NCBI GenBank assembly: GCA_905233805.1
Contig: CAJOER010000026.1
Location: 1 to 22,599, forward strand
Direction of reading: 5' to 3'
DNA from: an uncultured Eubacterium sp.
Lineage (GTDB): Bacteria; Bacillota; Clostridia; Oscillospirales; Acutalibacteraceae
DNA: 22,599 nucleotides
The stretch's first letter is position 1, and each line of letters begins with the position of its first letter. The notes beneath the pieces are model-generated. The model was not told the DNA's origin, did not search any database, and was given only the letters and a program-made list of their open reading frames with translations. Shown piece after piece: positions 6,753 through 14,742 of the stretch. The position numbers were made by a program, and so were the translations under genes.

Positions 6753-6953
6753 TTATTTGTTTTCCTCATTTTCCTCAATCTCGACGATATCGTCCTCTAT
6801 TTCCTTTTTTTCTTCGATATTGAGTGTTTGCTTTGCCTTCTTCTTAATTCTTCTGAATACGACGGCAAATACGGCGCCGAGAGTAATTACCGCGCCTGCT
6901 ATAATCTGGATTGTATAGCTCATTACCGAGGGGTCAATGTATAATAACTGCAT
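6753..6953 (-). CDS. small single-pass membrane protein of the envelope operon
   Basis: 66 residues: MQLLYIDPSVMSYTIQ, a membrane segment at about 12-32 rich in Ala, Val and Ile, a basic stop-transfer cluster (FRRIKKKAK), and a very acidic tail of about 25 residues (EIEDDIVEIEENEENK). Small proteins opening with IDPS/IDPG and a Gly/Ala-rich helix recur near sulfatase-fold phosphotransferase genes in Clostridia, as I recall, but have no known role. The start is behind AAGGAG seven bases upstream, and it begins three bases after the glycerophosphotransferase stop, so it is the last gene of that operon. A docking or regulatory subunit is plausible; this is inference. Confidence 0.75.
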   Translation of the reverse strand: MQLLYIDPSVMSYTIQIIAGAVITLGAVFAVVFRRIKKKAKQTLNIEEKKEIEDDIVEIEENEENK

Positions 6954-6955
6954 AG

Positions 6956-7567
6956 CTATTCTCCTTTGTTTTGTTTATTTATAAGCTGGCGTATTATATA
7001 TTTTCCGCCGACCTGAGCGCTGCTTCCAAAGTTAGCAACGTAGGTATCCCTTATATTCTTAATCTTGTCTGAGTACTCTTCTTTATGTTCGGTCATATAG
7101 ATTATATCGTCCGAAAGAGAAGAGAACTCGCCGACTATATAACGCTTGCCGATTTCGCTCCTGAGTTTTATTTCAAGAGGTTCAATTCCGATTTTCTCAT
7201 ATTCCGGATTATTTACCTTCATCGGCGTATCAATAAACACCGAGGGTTTCAGGGTTACATATGAGAACTCATACGCCGCAGCCGACCAGTCGGTTATAAG
7301 CACGTCGGAATTATAAATCGACTCGCTGCTTGAAAAATCAAGTTCAAACGTAAGGTCGCCGCCGTTATAATCCTTATACCTACTGAGAACCTCTTCAAGG
7401 CGATTCGGATAGCGTTTTACATATTCGGGGTGAGGTCTTACAACTACGTTAAATCCGCTGCCGAGGAGCGAATCAAGAAGAGAATCAATACAGGAATCGA
7501 GGATATTATCCTTCTGCCATGACGGAGCGATAAGCACCTTTTTGTGCTCATTTTCAACTTTTTCCAT
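6956..7567 (-). pseudogene. CDP-glycerol glycerophosphotransferase, C-terminal part (frame-separated from the YidC part)
   Basis: 203 residues from ATG 7567, but the homologous frame is open upstream to about 7642 and reads LKEKDLVVCGYGFLE, typical linker sequence before the second Rossmann-like half of TagB/TagF-type enzymes. Seen: VLIAPSWQKDN, VVVRPHPEY and VLITDWSAAAYEFSYV, the nucleotide and acceptor binding motifs of the GT-B fold. These enzymes transfer glycerol phosphate from CDP-glycerol to a membrane-bound acceptor, as in teichoic acid synthesis. The N-terminal half is fused to YidC in the other frame (gene 7633-8961). ATG 7567 has no good ribosome site, so a separate active protein is unlikely. 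Best read as the 3' part of one interrupted gene. Confidence 0.8.
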
Positions 7568-7632
7568 AGCGTCATACTTTTCCTGCAGCGTTTCAAGGAA
7601 GCCGTAGCCGCAGACTACCAGGTCCTTTTCTT

Positions 7633-8961
7633 TTAAGGGAAATCGCCTACGCAGAAAATTGTATCGTAATTGTCAATACAGCCCTTATTCATATTCATAT
7701 GAGTACTTGTAGGGCCGTGGAAAATATAGATATATTCAATATCCTTTTTGACGTATGAGCGCTTATAATGGAAGTTTTCCAAGTCAGGCATAGTCATTAC
7801 AACTATGTCGGCGTCCATCTTCATAAAGAGTGTGATAAGACGCTTTTCGTCAATATAATAAGCCTTGATTTTGTCTTCTTTTTCGGCAAGTTCAAATATA
7901 GAGTCGTTCGGGTCGCTCGTGATATAGTGAATGATTATATTCGAGTGAGAAAGAAGATAATCAATCAGCCTTTCGTAATACTTGAAGAAGCCGTTTTTTT
8001 CGGAATAGAAAACAAGATGTTTATTTGCAACCGAGAAAAATCTCTTATAATCACGCTTTGAGCGCGCCCTGTTTTCCTTTGTGTTTTCCTCCCCTATGCT
8101 TTCAAGTTTTGAAAGCTCTTCCTTACTTTTTTCAAGACGTTCGTAGTCAATATGCTTCTTCGGGTTAATAATCACGTTGAGAATAAGCTGCTGGAGCATA
8201 GTGAAAATGTTTGAGCAAATCCAGTAAAGGCCGATTCCCGCGGGAACAAAGCCGCCGAGAATGAGTGAAATGCCTACCGAAATAACATTGGTAATGAGCG
8301 TGCCCGTCTTTCCCTGCTCCGCCTGAATAGGATTCATCTTATTCTGGAAGAGCGAAAGCGCGAGGGCGCTGCAACCTGCAAGGATAGGCACCGACATCAT
8401 AAATCCGCCGCTTTTAAGCGGGATTGCCGATAAATCAAAGCCGAGGAAAATCATATCAAGCGCTTTGATTCCCGACAGTTCGATTCCGCTGACGGTAAAG
8501 CCTTCCTGTACGGCTTTCGTAACGTAAAGCTGAACCGCGTTTCCGCTGAGTTCGCTTGAAAGTGTTGCCTGATAAGCGGAAATAAGAGAAGCTATTACGC
8601 CTTTATCAAGCGAAAGAATATGCGTGAGCGGATTATAGATAATCTGAATTACGCACATTAAAAGGAAAATCTGAATTATCATGGGTACCAGACCGAGCAA
8701 GGGGTGGTACTTTTCCTTTTTATACAGTTCAAGCTGTTTTTCGTTAATCGTATCTTTTTCGCCGAAATATTTAATTTTCAGTTCATTGAGCTGCGGCTGA
8801 ATTTTAACAAGCTTAACGGAATTCTTATGAGTCCATAAGGTTACGGGAAAGATTATTATCTTAGTAAAAAACGTAAAGAGAATAATCGCAAGACCGTAAT
8901 TGTTAAGCAGGTTATAGCAAAACCGCATTACCCAGCCGAATGGGACTGAAATATATTCCAT
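7633..8961 (-). pseudogene. YidC/Oxa1 insertase fused to N-terminal half of CDP-glycerol glycerophosphotransferase (interrupted)
   Basis: 442 residues from ATG 8961 (AGGAG five bases upstream). Residues 1 to about 280 are a YidC/Oxa1 membrane insertase: GLAIILFTFFTKIIIFP with a Lys where the hydrophilic groove usually has Arg, an amphipathic helical hairpin (KIQPQLNELKIKYFG, LYKKEKYHPLLGLVPMIIQ), then further membrane helices ending GLYWICSNIFTMLQQ. It lacks the N-terminal lipoprotein signal of housekeeping Gram-positive YidC. After a charged linker, residues from about 315 match the first half of CDP-glycerol glycerophosphotransferases (NKHLVFYSEKNGFFKY, YIYIFHGPTSTHMNMNKG, YDTIFCVGDF). The frame then ends at TAA 7633-7635, and the second half continues in the -1 frame. 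It lies 11 bases after a sulfatase-fold gene. Confidence 0.85.
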
Positions 8962-8972
8962 ATATACTCCTA

Positions 8973-10706
8973 TTAATACCAAGCGTAATCCGAGCGGATT
9001 GTCTCGGTCAGTTTCCAGTTTTTAATGTCTTTTGCGTTACCTTTAATTGAATATTTATAAAGTATAAGCTTGTGGCTGTTTCTGTCATAAGCCGACTGGT
9101 AAAATGTTCTTGTTCTGCTTTCGTTTTCAGGTATATCAAAAGCAGATTCGCCGTAGTTTTTATTGCATTTCAGCTTTGCGTCGCTTATTATCGTAGGTAT
9201 AATGTTATCGACAGATACCTCGGCATGGGAAACGAGCGTCCTTTTATTCTTTGCATTTTTAGGCTTAATGAAAATAGCCGTCTGCGTTCCCCTGTCAACT
9301 GCCTCGTGAAGCGGAATTGTTTCCTCTTTCGGTATACCGTGGTCGCCCGAGATAATAATCGTTGCGTTATCATAAACGCCGGCTTTTTTAAGGTGTTCAA
9401 GATAGAGCTTTACGGTTTTAAACGAACCCACTGTCTGAGTAATATCGGTTGCGTTTTTGCTGACGTCGCCGTTTTCATCAAGAATATGAGGAGTATGAGA
9501 ACCGTGCATATATATGAACGTAAAGTTTTTATCCGCTGCGTCGGTTTTCAGTTCGGTTTCCTTAATATGGTCGCTCATCCACTCGTCGTCATCGTGGTAT
9601 ATTCCGCTTTCACACTTCAAAAGCGAGAGTTCCGCAGTCTTTCCCGAAGCGGCGTCACTGTAAAGAACGTCGGCAAGATAGTTAGCAAGATAAAGCCTGA
9701 ACGCTCTTGCAACGGAAAGTTCGTTAAGAAACCTTATGACTCTTTTATTGTTTACTTTATATGAATCAATTTTTTCAACGTTATCCGCAATGCCGAGAAG
9801 ACACTTGGCGTCGGTGTACTCGTAATATCTGTCCGCATAAATATTAACGCTGTATCCGTTGTTTTTAAGCTCCTTTAAAAAGTTAGGCTCGGTATATACC
9901 ATATTAAGATAATCCGCGCCAGCCATATCGCCTTTATACTCATGTCCCGTGAGCATTGAAGATACTGCGGGAAAAGTCCTTGTATACTTTGAAACTGCGC
10001 TGTCAAAATATGTAAAGCCCTCAAGGTCATCAAAAAAGCCCGGGTATTTCTTATTATTAACGAAGTCAACGTATTCGGTATCTATTCTGTCAAAAAGGAT
10101 GTAAATTATATTTTCTTTTTCGGAAACCGAGTCAAGACCTTTTTTAGACAGAACATATTCACAGTTAATATCGTTATCGTGAACTAAATCCTTATTTACA
10201 AAATCGGCTACAAGAGCAGAGCCGTTCATACCAACAAGGAGAACGCACAAAAATATAACGGCGGTTTTCCATTTTTCCTTTAAAAACAGGGACGCGTAAA
10301 CGCAAAACAGAATTATTACCAGATATATAATCGAAAACTTGTAAAAAGCTGCCGTATTAAGCTCGGTAACGTCGCCCGACATAATAACGGGATTTTTGTT
10401 GAGCAGGTTTTCAACAACCCCCGAGAGCACGATTCCGAGAATCATCGCCGATACAATATTGAGAAAGAGCTTCTGAAACAGCATAAGGAAGGCACTGATT
10501 AATACTGCCACGCCTACAAACTGTAATAAAATCGGTAATACAATATCTTTAAAAGTAAATGCAAACTCCTGCATATTATTTGCATAAATATCTACAGGAC
10601 CGAAAAGAAACAGCACAAACGAAACCGCAAAACCCGTAAGGCAGGATATCAGCAGTTTTTCTTTAAGTGTATACTTTTTAATATCTGTTTTCTTTTCTTT
10701 TTTCAT
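8973..10706 (-). CDS. LTA-synthase-like membrane phosphotransferase (sulfatase fold), copy 2
   Basis: 577 residues from ATG 10706, chosen because its paralog starts the same way (MKKEKK) and because it lies five bases after the upstream stop; a TTG at 10721 is less likely and the ribosome site is weak. Five membrane helices occupy roughly residues 17-165, followed by an extracellular alkaline-phosphatase/sulfatase-fold domain: ILFDRIDTEYV (metal Asp), YTRTFPAVSSML with the second Thr at the catalytic C/S/T-x-P position, FIYMHGSHTPHIL, and IISGDHGIP (metal Asp-His). Such enzymes move glycerol phosphate or phosphoethanolamine between lipids and envelope polymers. It keeps the SHAEVSVDNIIPTI segment that its paralog lacks. 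Substrate is inferred from the CDP-glycerol enzyme next door. Confidence 0.85.
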   Translation of the reverse strand: MKKEKKTDIKKYTLKEKLLISCLTGFAVSFVLFLFGPVDIYANNMQEFAFTFKDIVLPILLQFVGVAVLISAFLMLFQKLFLNIVSAMILGIVLSGVVENLLNKNPVIMSGDVTELNTAAFYKFSIIYLVIILFCVYASLFLKEKWKTAVIFLCVLLVGMNGSALVADFVNKDLVHDNDINCEYVLSKKGLDSVSEKENIIYILFDRIDTEYVDFVNNKKYPGFFDDLEGFTYFDSAVSKYTRTFPAVSSMLTGHEYKGDMAGADYLNMVYTEPNFLKELKNNGYSVNIYADRYYEYTDAKCLLGIADNVEKIDSYKVNNKRVIRFLNELSVARAFRLYLANYLADVLYSDAASGKTAELSLLKCESGIYHDDDEWMSDHIKETELKTDAADKNFTFIYMHGSHTPHILDENGDVSKNATDITQTVGSFKTVKLYLEHLKKAGVYDNATIIISGDHGIPKEETIPLHEAVDRGTQTAIFIKPKNAKNKRTLVSHAEVSVDNIIPTIISDAKLKCNKNYGESAFDIPENESRTRTFYQSAYDRNSHKLILYKYSIKGNAKDIKNWKLTETIRSDYAWY

Positions 10707-10711
10707 TTGCG

Positions 10712-12391
10712 TTAATACCAAGTGTAATCCGAGCGGATTTCTTCGGTTAAATTCCAGTTATTTATATCGTGGGCATCTCCCTTTATTTCGTACTTGTTCA
10801 AGCCGAGTTTATGGTGGTCAACATCAAAAACCGATTGATAGAAAATACGCGTTCTGCTTTCATTTTCTTTGATATCAAGCGCAGACTTGCCGTAGTTTTT
10901 ATCACTCTTAATCTTTGCGTCCTTAACTATAATGAGTTTTTTATTATCTGCTTTTTTAGGCTTAATCATTATAGCAGTTGTCACACCTTTATCGGTTTCT
11001 TCGTGGAGAGGTGAATCCTCAGTGATGGGTATACCGTGGTCACCCGATATAATTATCGTCGAATTATCATAAACACCGAGTTCTTTTAGATATTCAAGAT
11101 AAAGTTTAACCGTTTTAAAAGAACCGATTGTCTGGGAGATATCTGTAGCGTCTTCGCTGTAATCGCCGTTTTCATCAAGAATATGAGGAGTGTGCGAGCC
11201 GTGCATATAAATGAACGTAAAAGTTTTATCACTGGCGTCAGCCGTCAGCTTGGTGTCCTTATAATAATCGCTGAGCCACGCATCGTTATCATGATAAACT
11301 TCGCCCTCGCACTCAAGAGTTGAAAGCTTTGTCGCTAATCCGTAATTAGCGTTAACATACATAATCTGAGTTAAAAACACTTTAACCGTTCTTGCAATTG
11401 AAAGTTTAAAAAGATACTCAACAATCTTTTTCTTATTTGCTTTGTATGAGGTTACCTTACTTACATTATCGGCAATTCCTTCGAATGCCTTTGCATCGTT
11501 ATATTCGTAATACCTGTCGGCATAAATATCGATTTTGTATCCGTTATCTTTCAAATCCTTAAGAAAATCCGAGTTTTGATACGTTGAAGCAAGATAATCG
11601 AAAGCAGAAGTTTCAGCCTTGTACTCGTTTCCCGAAATCATAAACGGAACAGCGGGAAAAGTACGTGTATATGTTGAAACCGCGCTGTCAAAATACGTAA
11701 AGCCCTCAAGGTCGTCAAAAAAGTCGGGATACTTTTCTTTAACGCTATCGACATATTCGTTATCAAAGCGGTCAAAAAGAATGTATATTATATTTTCTTT
11801 CCCTGAAACGGAATCAAGACCGTCTTTTGACAGAACATAATCACAATTAATACTGTTATCATGTATTAAGTCCTTATTAATAAAATCGGAAACGAGGGAA
11901 GCCCCGTTCATACCGACAAGCAAAACACAAAGAAAGACAACAACGTTTTTCCATTTTTCAGTAACACAGATTGAGAGAAAAGCAAAGCCGAAAATGCATA
12001 CTACATAGGTTATAATCATAATGTAATATTCTCTATCAGATGCCTCAGCAACATCACCGGATATTATTTTAGGACTTCTGTTAATAATACCTTCAATAAT
12101 GCTTGCAACAATCAATGACAAAGGCAGTGAAGATATAATATTGAGAATAAACCGCTGAAAACACATTAACAAAGCGGCTACACCTACCGCGACTCCGACA
12201 AAGAGCAGAAAAACGGGTAAAGCCATATCCTTAAAAGTAAATGCGAATTCCTGCATGTTGTTTGCGTAAATATCTATCGGGCCGAAGAGACACAGTACGA
12301 AAGAAACCGTAAATCCCGTAAGGCAGGAAATCAGCAGTTTTTCTTTAAAAGTATACTTTTCAAATTCAATTTGTTTCTTCTCTTTTTTCAT
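10712..12391 (-). CDS. LTA-synthase-like membrane phosphotransferase (sulfatase fold), copy 1
   Basis: 559 residues, first gene of the envelope operon. Membrane helices lie near 19-39, 54-78, 82-103, 122-142 and 149-168. The outer catalytic domain has Asp207 in LFDRFDNEYV, Thr244 in YTRTFPAVP at the position of the nucleophile, His in MHGSHTPH (about 397-403) and Asp451-His452 in SGDHG. It is a tandem paralog of the next gene with well over half the residues shared by eye, indicating local duplication. Compared with that copy it lacks about 14 residues near 485, in the stretch that in this fold carries the conserved PTI element. ATG 12391 follows AGGTG with four bases between, and a strong promoter lies at 12425-12453. 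LtaS-type activity is probable but unproven. Confidence 0.85.
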   Translation of the reverse strand: MKKEKKQIEFEKYTFKEKLLISCLTGFTVSFVLCLFGPIDIYANNMQEFAFTFKDMALPVFLLFVGVAVGVAALLMCFQRFILNIISSLPLSLIVASIIEGIINRSPKIISGDVAEASDREYYIMIITYVVCIFGFAFLSICVTEKWKNVVVFLCVLLVGMNGASLVSDFINKDLIHDNSINCDYVLSKDGLDSVSGKENIIYILFDRFDNEYVDSVKEKYPDFFDDLEGFTYFDSAVSTYTRTFPAVPFMISGNEYKAETSAFDYLASTYQNSDFLKDLKDNGYKIDIYADRYYEYNDAKAFEGIADNVSKVTSYKANKKKIVEYLFKLSIARTVKVFLTQIMYVNANYGLATKLSTLECEGEVYHDNDAWLSDYYKDTKLTADASDKTFTFIYMHGSHTPHILDENGDYSEDATDISQTIGSFKTVKLYLEYLKELGVYDNSTIIISGDHGIPITEDSPLHEETDKGVTTAIMIKPKKADNKKLIIVKDAKIKSDKNYGKSALDIKENESRTRIFYQSVFDVDHHKLGLNKYEIKGDAHDINNWNLTEEIRSDYTWY

Positions 12392-12424
12392 AATGCACCT
12401 ATAATTTATAATATATCATTTTAT

Positions 12425-12453
12425 ATTATATCATTAATAAATAATATATGCAA
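12425..12453 (-). promoter_or_regulatory. promoter of the envelope operon
   Basis: Minus-strand TTGCAT (12448-12453), 17-base spacer, perfect TATAAT (12425-12430). The predicted leader is about 27 bases. The flanking DNA is almost purely A/T. Confidence 0.75.
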
Positions 12454-12456
12454 TAT

Positions 12457-12484
12457 AAAAAACTCCCTGCTTAACAGGGAGTTT
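12457..12484 (-). terminator. intrinsic terminator after uraA
   Basis: A 10-bp perfect stem (12460-12469 with 12475-12484), five-base loop, and a six-base T run on the minus strand at 12462-12457. It separates the uracil genes from the envelope operon promoter, which begins four bases further on. Confidence 0.88.
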
Positions 12485-12497
12485 AATTATAAATTAA

Positions 12498-13859
12498 TTA
12501 TTCAGCCTTTTCCTCAATAGCGCTTTCCTTTTTTCTGTTGAGAACGATATTGGTGATGATACCGAGAATAAGAGCGCAAGCGATTTCGGTAAGAGTTACG
12601 GAACCGATGTTGAGAGTCATTCCACCGATACCGCTGATAAGGATAACAGCTACTACGAAGAGATTCTTGTTCTGGTCAAGGTCAACCTTCTGAATCATTT
12701 TAAGACCGGATACGGCGATGAAACCGTAAAGGGTGATGCAAACGCCGCCCATTACACAAGCGGGGATTGTTGAAAGGAAGGTTACGAACGGACCGAAGAA
12801 CGAGATTACGATAGCCATAATAGCAGTTGTAAGAATAGTAACGATTGAAGCGTTACCCGTGATAGCTACGCAGCCTACTGATTCGCCGTATGTGGTGTTC
12901 GGGCATCCGCCGAAGAATGCGCCAGCCATTGAACCAACGCCGTCACCGAGAAGAGTTCTGTGAAGGCCGGGGTCTTCAAGGAGTTCCTTGTTTACAACTG
13001 ATGAGAGGTTTTTATGGTCGGCAATATGCTCTGCGAATACTACGAAAGCAACGGGAACGTAAGCAACAGCGATAGTTGCGATATATTTACCGTCGATAGC
13101 GGAAAGTCCCTTAGCAGCATTTAAGAAGGTGAAATCGGGAACTGCAACAACCTTCATCTGGCTGAATACGCTGAAGTCGATAATGATTAATTCGGGGTTA
13201 CCTGTCTTTGTACCGATTAAGGTAAATATAGCAGCAACTATGTAACCTGCAAGGATACCGATAATAAACGGGATGAGCTTAGCCATCTTCTTGCCGTATA
13301 CCGAGCAAATCATAACTACGAAGAGAGTTATGAGAGCGCAGATAAAGCCGAGCCAGCCGTGAAGTCCCATAATATAGCCGCTTCCCTCGTTGCCTGCAAA
13401 TTTAAGAGCGTCGCCGATAGCGTTGCCTGCAAGTGAAAGTCCGATGATAGAAACGGTGGGGCCGATAACTACTGCGGGCATAAGCTTGTCAATCCACTTT
13501 ACGCCTGCAACCTTAACTATGATTGCGATTACAACATAAACAAGTCCTGCGAAGATAGCACCGAGAATGATTCCCGCATAGCCTGCTTCAACCGAAACAG
13601 CTCCTGCAAAAGCAGCGAACATTGAGCCTAAGAAAGCAAATGAAGAGCCGAGGAATACGGGGCTTCTGAACTTAGTGAAAAGTAAGTAAACGATAGTACC
13701 GATACCTGCACCGAAGAGCGCAGCGGACTGTGACATACCGTTGCCGACGATTGACGGTACGGCGATTGTAGCTGCAAGAATAGCAAGCAGCTGCTGGAAT
13801 GCAAAGATAATCAACTGCCCTGCTTTGGGCTTATCTTTGATGTCATAAGCGAGTTTCAT
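12498..13859 (-). CDS. uraA: uracil permease (NCS2 family)
   Basis: 453 residues, about 14 membrane segments. NCS2 proteins import uracil or purines with protons. Seen: FAFQQLLAILAATIAVPSIVG at the N-terminus, VFAEHIADHKNLSSVV with the substrate-contacting Glu, and GGCPNTTYGESVGCVAITGN, the family signature; the combination and the upp neighbour point to uracil rather than xanthine. ATG 13859 follows GGAGG with seven bases between; the open frame continues upstream to 13934 but that part is translated hairpin DNA. It is downstream of upp with 90 bases between, including a terminator-like palindrome, so its expression probably depends on read-through. Confidence 0.92.
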   Translation of the reverse strand: MKLAYDIKDKPKAGQLIIFAFQQLLAILAATIAVPSIVGNGMSQSAALFGAGIGTIVYLLFTKFRSPVFLGSSFAFLGSMFAAFAGAVSVEAGYAGIILGAIFAGLVYVVIAIIVKVAGVKWIDKLMPAVVIGPTVSIIGLSLAGNAIGDALKFAGNEGSGYIMGLHGWLGFICALITLFVVMICSVYGKKMAKLIPFIIGILAGYIVAAIFTLIGTKTGNPELIIIDFSVFSQMKVVAVPDFTFLNAAKGLSAIDGKYIATIAVAYVPVAFVVFAEHIADHKNLSSVVNKELLEDPGLHRTLLGDGVGSMAGAFFGGCPNTTYGESVGCVAITGNASIVTILTTAIMAIVISFFGPFVTFLSTIPACVMGGVCITLYGFIAVSGLKMIQKVDLDQNKNLFVVAVILISGIGGMTLNIGSVTLTEIACALILGIITNIVLNRKKESAIEEKAE

Positions 13860-13893
13860 AGTTTTTCCTCCAAAAAATAATTTATTATTACAT

Positions 13894-13945
13894 AAAAAAC
13901 GGAGAACGGAGAATGAAAGGCAAATGCCTCTCATTCTCTATTCTC
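13894..13945 (-). terminator. nested palindrome with T run between upp and uraA
   Basis: Minus-strand stem built from GAGAA/TTCTC, GAGAATGA/TCATTCTC and AGGCA/TGCCT with a 2+2 internal loop and one mismatch, tiny AA/TT apex, then CG and six T (13899-13894). It starts four bases after the upp stop. It could be a partial terminator that sets the upp to uraA ratio, or a dispersed palindromic repeat. Confidence 0.7.
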
Positions 13946-13949
13946 TCAT

Positions 13950-14582
13950 TTATTTAGTACCGAATATTCTGTCACCTGCGTCGCCGAGACCGGGAACGAT
14001 ATAGCCGTTTTCGTTAAGGTGGTCGTCCATAGCCGCGCAGTAGATATCAACGTCGGGATGAGCTTCCTGAAGAGCCTTGAGACCTTCTGGAGCGGCGATA
14101 ATGCACATAAAGATTATCTTCTTCGGGTTGCGAAGCTTAATCTGGGTAATAGCGTCGATAGCGGAGCCGCCCGTTGCAAGCATCGGGTCAACAACAAATA
14201 CGTATCTTCTTTCAATATCCTTAGGAAGCTTACAGTAGTATTCAACGGGCTGTAAGGTTTCCTCGTCTCTGTAAAGACCGATATGACCGATACGGGCTGC
14301 GGGTACCATCTTGATACATCCGTCAACCATTCCGAGACCTGCTCGGAGAATCGGCACGAAGGCAAGCTTTCTTCCCGCAATCTGCTTACAGTCGGCGATA
14401 CCGCAGGGGGTCTGAACCTTAATATCCTCGGTCGGAAGGTCACGCGTCGCTTCAAACATCATAAGCATTGCAATTTCGTCGATAAGACGGCGGAATTCCA
14501 TAGTTCTCGTTTTAACATTACGGAGAATACTGAGCTTATGCTGAATAAGCGGATGGTCAAAAATTACGACTTTTCTTTCCAT
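13950..14582 (-). CDS. upp: uracil phosphoribosyltransferase
   Basis: 210 residues, full length for bacterial UPRT, which makes UMP from uracil and PRPP in the cytosol. Seen: the N-terminal VVIFDHPLIQHKLSILRN, FVPILRAGLGMVDG, the PRPP-binding loop VFVVDPMLATGGSAIDAI near residue 128, and the uracil-binding end GYIVPGLGDAGDRIFGT. ATG 14582 follows AGGAG with eight bases between. It is the first gene of a salvage operon with the uracil permease. Its leader is short, and I see no PyrR-type antiterminator structure, so regulation probably lies at the promoter and at the palindrome after the gene. Confidence 0.96.
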   Translation of the reverse strand: MERKVVIFDHPLIQHKLSILRNVKTRTMEFRRLIDEIAMLMMFEATRDLPTEDIKVQTPCGIADCKQIAGRKLAFVPILRAGLGMVDGCIKMVPAARIGHIGLYRDEETLQPVEYYCKLPKDIERRYVFVVDPMLATGGSAIDAITQIKLRNPKKIIFMCIIAAPEGLKALQEAHPDVDIYCAAMDDHLNENGYIVPGLGDAGDRIFGTK

Positions 14583-14621
14583 ATTTTTGTCTCCTCTGAC
14601 ACAAATAGATTTATCCTTATG

Positions 14622-14650
14622 ATAATATCAAAAGTGACCTCTTAACGCAA
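14622..14650 (-). promoter_or_regulatory. promoter of upp-uraA
   Basis: Minus-strand TTGCGT (14645-14650), 17-base spacer, TATTAT (14622-14627). The leader is about 32 bases. Confidence 0.55.
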
Positions 14651-14707
14651 TTAAATAACGGTTACAATTAATAAGATATTATTACAAATGTGTTACTTTA
14701 ATCATAT

Positions 14708-14736
14708 AAAAAGGACACCCCGTCAGAGTGCCCTTT
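14708..14736 (-). terminator. intrinsic terminator after the BspA-like gene
   Basis: An 11-bp stem with two G-U pairs in the RNA (14710-14720 with 14726-14736), five-base loop, then a T run on the minus strand (14712-14708). It lies six bases after the stop codon. Confidence 0.85.
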
Positions 14737-14742
14737 ATTCAG

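Noticed and set aside
9072..9764. 230-codon plus-strand open frame
   Set aside because: It is antisense to the well-supported sulfatase-fold gene; it lacks a ribosome site, and its Cys/Arg-rich composition is typical of a shadow frame.
14583..14660. Possible PyrR-type or riboswitch leader before upp
   Set aside because: The leader from the predicted start is only about 32 bases and contains no antiterminator/terminator pair.
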